Positions 56,893 through 64,000 of a stretch of DNA of 64,000 nt are shown here, piece after piece. Source of the stretch: Streptomyces cinnamoneus (GTDB taxonomy: Bacteria > Actinomycetota > Actinomycetes > Streptomycetales > Streptomycetaceae); contig NZ_PKFQ01000001.1 of assembly GCF_002939475.1 (NCBI RefSeq), positions 4,523,001 through 4,587,000 of the forward strand. Reading direction: 5' to 3'. Each line of letters begins with the position of its first letter. The first letter of the stretch is position 1. A model generated the notes under the pieces. The model saw only the letters and a list, made by a program, of their open reading frames with translations. It was not told the DNA's origin and ran no database searches. Both the position numbers and the translations under genes were made by a program.

Positions 56893-58704
56893 CTACTTCA
56901 CGTACACCCCGGTCGGGTCGACCGTCCCGTAGACCGGGTGGTAGGTCACTCCGCCGAGCTTCGAACCCCACAGGGTGAACAGCCGGTTGTAGAAGGTCGG
57001 CACGCCCGGCACGTCCTCGGTGAGGATCTTGTCGGCGAGCTTCTGCCACTCGGGCGCCGCCTGCTTCACGTCCGGGATCGCGTTGATCCGGTCGACCTCG
57101 GCGTTGACCTTCGGGTCGTCGAGGTGGCCGTAGTTCTGGCTGCCGTCGGCGATCTGCCGGCCGTCGAAGAGCGGGGGCACGACGGTGGAGGAGACGGGCC
57201 AGTCGGCGCCCCAGGAGGTGCGGTAGACGTCGAACTTGTTCTTCACCTCGGCGATCGCGGTGCGCCAGGTGTTGGCGTCGACCTCCTTCTTCTGCACCTT
57301 GAAGCCGGCCCGCTCCAGGGCCTGGGCGATGACCACGGAGACACGCTGCTGGATGTCGGTGTTGGGGTAGGCGAAGACGATCTCCTGCCCCTCCTTGCCG
57401 GCCTCCTTCAGCAGCTGCCGGGCCTTCTCGGGGTCACCGGCGGGCTTGGCCTTCTTCCCGAACGGGTCGGTGGGCTGGTAGCCGTCCATCGCGGGGGAGA
57501 GGAAGTTGGTGGCGACGACGCCGCCGGTCTCGCCGCCGTTCTGCTGGAGGATCTGCCCGTTGGGCATGGCGTAGGCGAGGGCCTTGCGGACCTTGACGTC
57601 CGTCAGCCGGCTGGTGTTGAAGCTGATGTAGTCGACGTAGGGCTGGATCTCCACGAAGCGCCGCGCCTTGGTGTCGGCCTGGCCGAGCACCTTCTCCGTC
57701 ATCTCGGGGGCGACGGCGTTGCTGAAGGACAGCGCGGTCTTGTCGCCTCCCTGGTCGGCCAGGAAGCGCCGCGTGGAGTCGGCGTACTGGTGGCCGAAGC
57801 TGATCTCGAACCGGTCGGCGTACTGGTGGCGGATGGGGTCGGTCTTCGGGTCCCAGTTCTCGTTGCGCACGAGCGTGAGCGACTTTCCGGCCTTGTAGTC
57901 GCCGACCTTGTAGGGGCCGGAGGAGAAAGGCGCATTGTCGTACTTCTGTTTGGTGTCCTTCTCCGCCTTCACGGCCCCGACGTTCGGCATGGCGGTGGCG
58001 AAGGGCGTGTCCGCGTGCGGCTGACGGAAGTGGAAGATCACCGTCTTGTCGTCGGGGGTGTCGAGGACGGACGCGGGCAGGTGCTGTCCGCCATAGGGGC
58101 CGTCGGGCAGCGCCTTGCGGAAGTCGGTGCCGTCGCCCGAGAGCCACTGCGGGATGTAGAGGGGGCCGTCGGTCTCGAACGAGGCGTAGAGCCGCTCGAC
58201 GCCCCACCGCACGTCCTTGGCGGTGATCGCTGAGCCGTCCTCGAACTTGAGGCCGTCCTTCAGCGTGAACTTCCAGGTCTTGCCGCCGTCGGAAGCCGTG
58301 CCCGCGTCGGTGGCCAGGTCGCCGACGACCTTGACCTTGCCCTGGGCGTCCACCTTGTAGGACGTGAGCGAGCGGTTGTAGAGCATCTGGTTGGCCAGCA
58401 TGTCGCTGTAGTAGATCTGGCCGGGGTCCAGGTGCACGAAGGCGTCGCGCTGGAGGACCGTGACCGTTCCCCCCTTCTTCGCCTCCTTGGCGCCGGCGAC
58501 GTCGGGCGCGGGGCCGGTGGAGTCCTCCTTGGTGCCGATCGAGTAGTTGGAGGACTTGTTCTTGTCCTCACCCGGCCCCTGGCTCTTCCCGCCCCCGCCG
58601 CCACCTCCTCCGCTGCTGCACGCGGACAGCGTCAGCGCGCCCGCCGCGAGGACCATGACGGAGAACCGGGCTCTGTGCTGGGGGAACCTCGACGTGGGGG
58701 TCAT
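56893..58704 (-). CDS. Oligopeptide-binding lipoprotein, operon 3
   Basis: 603 residues. Signal and lipobox (LAAGALTLSACSS, Cys at about residue 29), then an eight-Gly linker and an extended Lys/Ser-rich segment before the SBP_bac_5 domain (KFTLKDGLKFEDGSAITAKD; FVEIQPYVDYISFNTS). ATG 58704 is preferred to GTG 58716. It belongs to a different binding-protein branch from operons 1 and 2 and is about 60 residues longer. Confidence 0.88.
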   Translation of the reverse strand: MTPTSRFPQHRARFSVMVLAAGALTLSACSSGGGGGGGGKSQGPGEDKNKSSNYSIGTKEDSTGPAPDVAGAKEAKKGGTVTVLQRDAFVHLDPGQIYYSDMLANQMLYNRSLTSYKVDAQGKVKVVGDLATDAGTASDGGKTWKFTLKDGLKFEDGSAITAKDVRWGVERLYASFETDGPLYIPQWLSGDGTDFRKALPDGPYGGQHLPASVLDTPDDKTVIFHFRQPHADTPFATAMPNVGAVKAEKDTKQKYDNAPFSSGPYKVGDYKAGKSLTLVRNENWDPKTDPIRHQYADRFEISFGHQYADSTRRFLADQGGDKTALSFSNAVAPEMTEKVLGQADTKARRFVEIQPYVDYISFNTSRLTDVKVRKALAYAMPNGQILQQNGGETGGVVATNFLSPAMDGYQPTDPFGKKAKPAGDPEKARQLLKEAGKEGQEIVFAYPNTDIQQRVSVVIAQALERAGFKVQKKEVDANTWRTAIAEVKNKFDVYRTSWGADWPVSSTVVPPLFDGRQIADGSQNYGHLDDPKVNAEVDRINAIPDVKQAAPEWQKLADKILTEDVPGVPTFYNRLFTLWGSKLGGVTYHPVYGTVDPTGVYVK

Positions 58705-58746
58705 GGGTCGGTGCACCTGCCTGTCGGTCGTCGGCTGCCTGTCGTC

Positions 58747-59730
58747 TCAGCGCCCGGTCCTGGGGTCGAACGCGTCACGGACGGAGTCCCCGAGCAGGTT
58801 GAAGGCCACCACGAAAACGATCATGGCGAGCCCGGGGAAGAAGATGTAGGTGATGTCGCTCTCGTAGTAGCGGGCGCCGCCCGCGAACATCCGGCCCCAG
58901 TCGGGGGTGGGCTCCACGATGCCGACGCCGATGAAGGACAGGCCGGCCTCGATGGTCACGGTGGTGGGCAGCATCAGCGTGGCCTGCACCAGGATCGGCG
59001 TCCAGAGGTTGGGCAGCAGCTCCCTGGTGATGATCCGCCAGGGCGAGGCGCCGGTGACCTTCGCCGCCTCCACGAACTCCCGCTCGCGCAGGCTGAGCAC
59101 CTGCCCGCGCAGCAGTCGCGCCAGACCCATCCAGCCCAGCACCCACAGCACCAGGATCAGTGTCAGCACGCGCAGGTAGGTGGGCGTCTCCTTCTCCGGG
59201 CTGACGAAGAGCGAGTAGACGACCGGGGTGAAGGCGATGAAGGACAGCTGGCTGGGGAAGGCCAGCAGCAGGTCCGTGAAGCGGCCCAGCAGGTAGTCGG
59301 TCCTGCCGCCCAGGTAGCCGGCCGTCACGCCCACCAGGATGCCGGTCAGGACGCACAGGACGGTCGCGGCGGCGGCGATCAGCAATGAGGTGCGGATGCC
59401 GTAGACGAGCTGGGTCAGCACGTCCCGGCCCAGGGTCGGCTCGATGCCGAACCAGAAGCGCCCCGAGACGCCCCCGTTGGGCGCGACGGGGTAGCCGAAC
59501 TCGTTGAGCAGCCCGGGCTCGTCGAGGCCGTAGGTCGTGGTCGGGTCCTTGCCGTACGCCTTGGAGATCAGCGGCGCCGCGAGCGCCACGGCGAAGAAGA
59601 AGACGACGACCCACGCCGAGACGACGCCCGCCCGGTCGCGTTTGAACCGCCGCCACATCAGCTGTCCGGGCGACCGCCCCACCAGCGCGGCGTCGGCGGT
59701 CGTCTCCTCGGTCCGGGAAGTACTCGTCAT
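58747..59730 (-). CDS. Oligopeptide ABC permease, DppC/OppC type, operon 3
   Basis: 327 residues. Long hydrophilic N-terminus, then six helices with GRDVLTQLVYGIRTSLLIAA, the EAA loop EAAKVTGASPWRIITRELLP and C-terminal DAFDPRTG. It is the first gene of operon 3, so the gene order is permease, lipoprotein, permease, ATPase, ATPase, the order reported for S. coelicolor bldK as I remember it. ATG 59730. Confidence 0.9.
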   Translation of the reverse strand: MTSTSRTEETTADAALVGRSPGQLMWRRFKRDRAGVVSAWVVVFFFAVALAAPLISKAYGKDPTTTYGLDEPGLLNEFGYPVAPNGGVSGRFWFGIEPTLGRDVLTQLVYGIRTSLLIAAAATVLCVLTGILVGVTAGYLGGRTDYLLGRFTDLLLAFPSQLSFIAFTPVVYSLFVSPEKETPTYLRVLTLILVLWVLGWMGLARLLRGQVLSLREREFVEAAKVTGASPWRIITRELLPNLWTPILVQATLMLPTTVTIEAGLSFIGVGIVEPTPDWGRMFAGGARYYESDITYIFFPGLAMIVFVVAFNLLGDSVRDAFDPRTGR

Positions 59731-59901
59731 CGCGGAAGTCCCCAGCCCTGTCGTCGGGTTGGCCCCGCGCGAGCCGGCCGGACGCGCTGGGTTGAGCGGA
59801 CTTTCGCAATGGATGAACGACCCAGTCAAGGGGGCTGCGGTGAGTGGTGGGGCGCTTCGCGGCTTCTTGAGCGAAGGTTGTGCAGATCGAGGTGACGGCG
59901 T

Positions 59902-59920
59902 GCTTGACAGCCGGTCAAGC
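59902..59920. promoter_or_regulatory. Inverted repeat in the S9 peptidase-operon 3 gap
   Basis: GCTTGAC and GTCAAGC pair perfectly around AGCCG, about 170 bases before the operon-3 start (reading on the minus strand) and 41 bases past the peptidase stop. It could be an operator or a terminator for the peptidase gene. Confidence 0.4.
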
Positions 59921-59960
59921 GCGCCACACCCGACACCACCCCCACGGGCGGGCTCTCGTG

Positions 59961-62081
59961 TCAGCCGAGACCCAAGGACCGCTTGAGGAAGTCGACTTGC
60001 AGCAGGAGCAGGTTCTCCGCCACCTGCTCCTGCGGCGTCATGTGCGTCACCCCCGACAGCGGCAGCACCTCGTGCGGCCGGCCGGCGGCCAGCAGGGCGG
60101 AGGACAGGCGCAGGGTGTGAGCGGCGACGACGTTGTCGTCGGCCAGCCCGTGGATGATCATCAGTGGCCGGGCCGGTGAAGCCGGCGACGACAGACCGTC
60201 GTCGGTGACCAGGGAGTTGCGGGCGTACACCTCAGGCCGCTCCTGCGGCAGGCCCAGATAGCGCTCGGTGTAGTGGGTGTCGTACAGCCGCCAGTCGGTC
60301 ACCGGCGCGCCGGCGATGCCGGCGTGGAAGACGTCGGGACGGCGCAGTACGGCCAGTGCAGCGAGGTAGCCGCCGTACGACCAGCCGCGGACGGCCACCT
60401 TGCCGAGGTCCAGCGGGTGGTCCTGCGCCAGCGCGTGCAGCGCCTCGACCTGGTCGTCGAGGGTGACGCCGGCGAAGTCCTCGTGGACGGCCTTCTCCCA
60501 CCCGGGCGAGGTGTGCGGGGTGCCCCGACCGTCCGCGACGATCACGGCGAAGCCCTGGTCGGCGAACCACTGCGAGGTCAGGTGGGCGTTGTGCGCGGCC
60601 ACCACGCGCTGGCCGTGCGGTCCGCCGTACGGGTCCATGAGCACCGGCAGCGCGCCGTCGCCCTCGCGGTACCCCGTCGGCAGGAGCACGGCGCTCGGGA
60701 TGGAGCGGGCGCCGGCGCGGGTGAGCCGTGCGCGGGCGGTCAGCACGGGCGACTCGGCGTACGAGGTGACCGTGGCGACCTGCTTGCCGTCCCGCAGCAC
60801 CCTCACCCGCGCTCCCGGCCGGTCCAGTGCGGCCGACGACAGCACCATGACCTCGCCGGCCCGTACCGCCGAGTGCCGCCCGGGCTCCTCGGAAAGGCGC
60901 TCCACTCCACGTTCGTCAACTCGGTACACATGCGCCTCACCCGTCTCCGGGTCGGCCGCCTCCGGGCCGGCCGACGCGGCGATCAGCACGTCGTCCCCGG
61001 TGACGTCGAGCACGGCCAGCACGTGCAACTGCGGGCCGGTCAGTGCCCGGTCGCCGACCACCAGGACCCGGGCCCCCGCCTCGTCGGCGACGCGCACGAG
61101 CCGACCGTCAGATGTCCATGCGGGCACACCTGCGAACAGTTCCAGCCACTTCGGGTCCTCGTCCACGTGCAGCACCCGGGTGGCCCCGGTCTCGGTGTCC
61201 ACCGTCAGGAACGCCTGGGTCCGCTGGTCGCGCGCCTGGACGAGCAGCAGCGGGGGGCCGCCGGCCGACCAGTGCGCCTGGGCCAGGTAGGGGTAGCGCT
61301 CGCGGTCCCACTCGACGTCCACGCGGCCGCCGTCCAGCCGCAGCAGGGACAGGGAGACCAGCGCGTTGGGCGTGCCGGCCGCCGGGTAGGCCACCTCGGC
61401 CGGAGCGCTGCCGGGGTTGGCGGGGTCGGCGATCCACCACCGGCGCACCGGCGCGTCGTCCACCCGGGCGGCCAGCAGCGCGTCGCTGTCCGGCGACCAC
61501 CAGAAGCCGCGCAGCCGGTGCATCTCCTCCGCGGCGATGAACTCGGCCAGCCCCCACGTGGTCGTGGCGCAGGGCGGCTCGGCCAGCGCCCGGTCGCCGG
61601 TGCCGTCGGCCGCCACCACGCGCAGGGCGCCGTTCGCCGCGTACGCCACCAGACGGCCGTCGGGGGAGGGGCGGGGGTCGGCGACGGGGCCGGGGACGGC
61701 CAGTTCCCGCGCCGCACCGCCGCGCAGTCCGGCCACCCACAGCCGTCCGGAGAGGGCGAAGGCCGCCAACTCCACAGCCGCGTCGACCGCGTAAGCCACC
61801 ACGCCCGCCGATCCCTCGCGGCTGCGCTCACGGCGCGCCCGCTCCTCGGGGGACAGCTCCTCGTCGGCGCCGCCGAGGAGGACGAGCGGGTCGGCGACCA
61901 CGTGTTCGCGACTCGCAGTCACATCCAGTGTCCACAGCAGATTGGCCCGATCCGTACCTGTGCGAGAGCGGAGGAACGTGACACGCGAGCCGTCCGGCGA
62001 CACGCTGAACGCACGCGGCGCGCCGAGCGAGAAACGCTGGGTACGGGCGTGCTGACGGGGGAACGAGAGGTGTCCGGTCAT
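59961..62081 (-). CDS. S9-family serine peptidase (prolyl oligopeptidase / DPP IV-like)
   Basis: 706 residues. An N-terminal beta-propeller (about 20-430) is followed by the alpha/beta-hydrolase domain with GWSYGGY (catalytic Ser), the Asp in GLADDNVV and the His in GVTHMTPQ. PYGGPHGQRVV and GRGTPHTSPGWEKA are typical S9 segments. No signal peptide, so cytoplasmic. It would cleave short, often proline-containing, peptides. ATG 62081 begins MTGHLSFPRQHARTQRFSLG. Same strand as and upstream of operon 3, so imported oligopeptides may be its substrates. Confidence 0.9.
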   Translation of the reverse strand: MTGHLSFPRQHARTQRFSLGAPRAFSVSPDGSRVTFLRSRTGTDRANLLWTLDVTASREHVVADPLVLLGGADEELSPEERARRERSREGSAGVVAYAVDAAVELAAFALSGRLWVAGLRGGAARELAVPGPVADPRPSPDGRLVAYAANGALRVVAADGTGDRALAEPPCATTTWGLAEFIAAEEMHRLRGFWWSPDSDALLAARVDDAPVRRWWIADPANPGSAPAEVAYPAAGTPNALVSLSLLRLDGGRVDVEWDRERYPYLAQAHWSAGGPPLLLVQARDQRTQAFLTVDTETGATRVLHVDEDPKWLELFAGVPAWTSDGRLVRVADEAGARVLVVGDRALTGPQLHVLAVLDVTGDDVLIAASAGPEAADPETGEAHVYRVDERGVERLSEEPGRHSAVRAGEVMVLSSAALDRPGARVRVLRDGKQVATVTSYAESPVLTARARLTRAGARSIPSAVLLPTGYREGDGALPVLMDPYGGPHGQRVVAAHNAHLTSQWFADQGFAVIVADGRGTPHTSPGWEKAVHEDFAGVTLDDQVEALHALAQDHPLDLGKVAVRGWSYGGYLAALAVLRRPDVFHAGIAGAPVTDWRLYDTHYTERYLGLPQERPEVYARNSLVTDDGLSSPASPARPLMIIHGLADDNVVAAHTLRLSSALLAAGRPHEVLPLSGVTHMTPQEQVAENLLLLQVDFLKRSLGLG

Positions 62082-62242
62082 GGCCCGGAGCCTACGGGCG
62101 CCTACCAACGGGTTCACCCGGAGCGGCGAGAACTCGCCGTGCGCCCCGTGTTTGCGCCTGTGCACCGAGTCATGCACGGGCACGGAAAGTTATGATCGCT
62201 CGCGCATAGTGGGTATGACTCCCTGGCGTCGTAGGCCCCCCG

Positions 62243-62256
62243 GGCATACGTATGCC
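62243..62256. promoter_or_regulatory. 14-bp perfect palindrome before the mshB region
   Basis: GGCATACGTATGCC is its own complement. It lies 36 bases before the small membrane-protein gene in the 210-base divergent interval with the S9 peptidase. A dimeric regulator binding site is likely; regulator unknown. Confidence 0.55.
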
Positions 62257-62291
62257 TCCGTCCGATTGCGCGTCCCTGGAGGTGAGCCGCT

Positions 62292-62486
62292 GTGGCACTC
62301 TCGATTTCGGCGGTGGTGCTGCTGGCGATCATCGTCTTCCTGCTCGTCCGCAAATCCGGGCTGAAGGCGGGCCACGCCGCGATCTGTGTGCTGCTGGGCT
62401 TCTATCTGGCGAGTTCGTCCATGGCGCCGACGCTCAATCAGCTGACGACGAGCGTGACGAGCATGATCAGCAACATCAAGTTCTGA
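62292..62486 (+). CDS. Small two-helix membrane protein
   Basis: 64 residues with a GTG start. Two membrane segments (about 5-20 and 29-45, LSISAVVLLAIIVFLLVRKS and HAAICVLLGFYLASSSM) and a short polar C-terminus. Conserved in Streptomyces near mshB as I recall; function unknown. GGAGGTGAG sits before GTG 62292. Confidence 0.7.
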   Translation: MALSISAVVLLAIIVFLLVRKSGLKAGHAAICVLLGFYLASSSMAPTLNQLTTSVTSMISNIKF

Positions 62487-62559
62487 ACGGTCCGGCCGTC
62501 CCGTGCGGTCCGGCCCGGGCGGCGCCCCGTCCGGACCGCACGACTCGTAGGCTGTTCCC

Positions 62560-63447
62560 ATGACCGACCTTTCCGGCCGCCGGCTGCTCCTGGTGCACGC
62601 GCACCCGGACGACGAATCGATCAACAACGGCGCGACCATGGCCAAGTACGCGGCCGAGGGTGCCCACGTCACGCTGGTGACCTGCACGCTCGGCGAGGAG
62701 GGCGAGGTCATCCCGCCCGGTCTGCGGCACCTCGCGGCGGACCGGGACGACACGCTCGGCGCGCACCGCCTGGGCGAACTCGCGGCCGCGATGAAGGAGC
62801 TGGGCGTCACCGACCACCGCTTCCTCGGCGGGCCGGGACGCTACCGCGACTCCGGGATGATGGGCGCCCCCCAGAACGACCGCCCCGGCTGCTTCTGGCG
62901 CGCGGACCTCGACGAGGCCGCGGCCTTGCTCGTGGAGGTGGTCCGCGAGGTGCGGCCGCAGGTGCTCGTCACCTATGACCCCGACGGCGGTTACGGCCAC
63001 CCCGACCACATCCAGGCGCACCGCGTCGCCATGCGGGCCGCGGACCTGGCCGCTGAACCGGCATTCCGCCGGGATCTGGGCGATCCCCATGAAATCGCCA
63101 AGGTCTACTGGAACTGCGTGCCGCTGTCGGCGGTCGAGGAGGGCTTCGCGCGGCTGCGCGAGGCCGGCCGCGAAGGGGACCTCTTCCCCGGCGTCGCCGC
63201 TCCGTCGGACGTGCCCGGAGTGGTGCCCGACGAAGAGGTGACCGCCGTGGTCGGCGGCTCCGCCCACGCCGCGCGGAAGGCCGCCGCGATGCGCGCCCAC
63301 GCCACGCAGATCGCCGTGGACGGCCCGTTCTTCGCGCTCTCCAACGACCTCGGGCAGCCGCTGTTCGACACCGAGTACTACAAGCTGGTGCGCGGCCGGG
63401 CCGGCGCGGAGCGCGAGGACGACCTCTTCGCGGGGGTGGACGGATGA
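62560..63447 (+). CDS. mshB: Mycothiol biosynthesis deacetylase MshB
   Basis: 295 residues. LLLVHAHPDDES carries the catalytic Asp and zinc-binding His/Asp; GYGHPDHIQAHR carries the third zinc ligand. MshB removes the acetyl group from GlcNAc-inositol (1-D-myo-inosityl-2-acetamido-2-deoxyglucopyranoside), the second specific step of mycothiol synthesis, the main thiol of actinobacteria. ATG 62560. The stop overlaps the next gene (ATGA). Confidence 0.95.
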   Translation: MTDLSGRRLLLVHAHPDDESINNGATMAKYAAEGAHVTLVTCTLGEEGEVIPPGLRHLAADRDDTLGAHRLGELAAAMKELGVTDHRFLGGPGRYRDSGMMGAPQNDRPGCFWRADLDEAAALLVEVVREVRPQVLVTYDPDGGYGHPDHIQAHRVAMRAADLAAEPAFRRDLGDPHEIAKVYWNCVPLSAVEEGFARLREAGREGDLFPGVAAPSDVPGVVPDEEVTAVVGGSAHAARKAAAMRAHATQIAVDGPFFALSNDLGQPLFDTEYYKLVRGRAGAEREDDLFAGVDG

Positions 63448-63836
63448 ACGGTGGCCTGATCTCCATGCCCAGTGCCGGGCGATTGGTCGCTTATGTCGGC
63501 CTGGTTCTGCTGGGGTTGCTCGTGGGCGCCGCCGGATCGCTGGTCCAAGGCGGCTGGTTCCCCGGGGGCTTGCTGCTGGCCCTGCTCGCCGTCGCCGGGC
63601 TCTGCTACGGCGGCCTCAAGGTCATGGGCAGCAGAGCGGGCGGCGGCGTGCCGGCGGTCGGCTGGCTGGCCGCGGTGCTCTTCCTGGCCGCCAACCGGCC
63701 GGAAGGGGACTTCCTCTTCGAGGCCGGAATCGGTTCATACGTTTTTCTTCTCGGCGGGGCGATCGTGGCTGTGATCTGTGCCACGATCCCCAAGGTGCCG
63801 CAACCAGCCGGGCCTCCGGCCCGACTTGGCAAGTGA
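63444..63836 (+). CDS. DUF6113-family membrane protein
   Basis: 130 residues with about four membrane helices (RLVAYVGLVLLGLLVGAAGS, LLLALLAVAGLCYGGLKVM and two near the C-terminus). Coupled to mshB by ATGA. The family is found next to mshB in Streptomyces as far as I recall; function unknown. The remaining 164 bases to the window edge look like a promoter region for an off-window gene. Confidence 0.75.
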   Translation: MNGGLISMPSAGRLVAYVGLVLLGLLVGAAGSLVQGGWFPGGLLLALLAVAGLCYGGLKVMGSRAGGGVPAVGWLAAVLFLAANRPEGDFLFEAGIGSYVFLLGGAIVAVICATIPKVPQPAGPPARLGK

Positions 63837-64000
63837 CGTGTTGATTTTCGCCTGACTTCTGCCCCACTGGCACTCGGCCGGCCGCGGCGTCATCAGGCGG
63901 TCGTCAAGTACGGGCGGGTGGTGCCCAGTATGGTGGTGCGCGCCGCCGAGCCTCCCCTGGCCTCCGGCGATGGGCGACCCGAAGCGAGGTCAACGAGGGC

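Overview
The window is high-GC DNA with strong codon bias toward G/C at third positions, GTG and TTG starts, GTGA/ATGA stop-start overlaps and gene families typical of Streptomyces (mycothiol deacetylase MshB, DUF6113, a SPOR-like mini-protein, a PAS-GAF-PP2C-HATPase regulator, the actinobacterial Sdh1-type succinate dehydrogenase). I read it as a Streptomyces chromosome carrying the right-hand end of an integrated mobile element.

Bases 1 to about 11,550 are the mobile element: about two dozen small, tightly packed, same-strand genes, most of unknown function. They include an ArdA antirestriction protein, a solitary cytosine-5 DNA methyltransferase, an HTH-deoxynucleotide kinase fusion, an excisionase and a tyrosine integrase. 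Replication, transfer or virion genes are not visible and would have to lie to the left, so prophage and AICE cannot be told apart. Just beyond the integrase lies a block of about 160 bp that is repeated 1.17 kb further right, with a Uma2-type nuclease gene and a degraded lipoprotein fragment between the two copies. This looks like a compound, twice-used attachment region. A RelE-like toxin without a visible antitoxin and a complete YefM-YoeB module follow.

Bases 13.8 to 32 kb are mostly chromosomal housekeeping and signalling: a secreted NTF2-like protein, a GntR/UTRA regulator beside an APC amino-acid permease, a SPOR-like mini-protein, a Nudix hydrolase, an anti-sigma-type ATPase next to a large PP2C phosphatase, a TPM-domain protein, the sdhC-sdhA-sdhB operon with an extra 101-residue gene, an orphan peptide-binding lipoprotein and the GTPase gene typA.

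Bases 32 to 62 kb are dominated by three complete five-gene oligopeptide ABC importer operons: 32.4-38.2 kb (+), 48.0-53.7 kb (+) and 59.7-53.7 kb (-). A prolyl-oligopeptidase-like S9 peptidase lies upstream of the third. The first two operons are paralogous gene for gene, down to identical stop-start overlaps. One of the three is probably the BldK-type developmental importer. Between operons 1 and 2 lies a 10-kb accessory block (38.3-47.8 kb): an ATP-grasp-like gene, three consecutive oxidoreductase-regulator pairs (QorB-like/HxlR, TetX-like/TetR, SDR/XRE-MmyB), a small region that looks like the relic of another mobile element, and a membrane HTTM-like operon.

The right end (62.3-63.8 kb) holds a small membrane protein, mshB for mycothiol synthesis, and a DUF6113 membrane protein. 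No rRNA, intact tRNA, CRISPR array or complete insertion sequence was seen.
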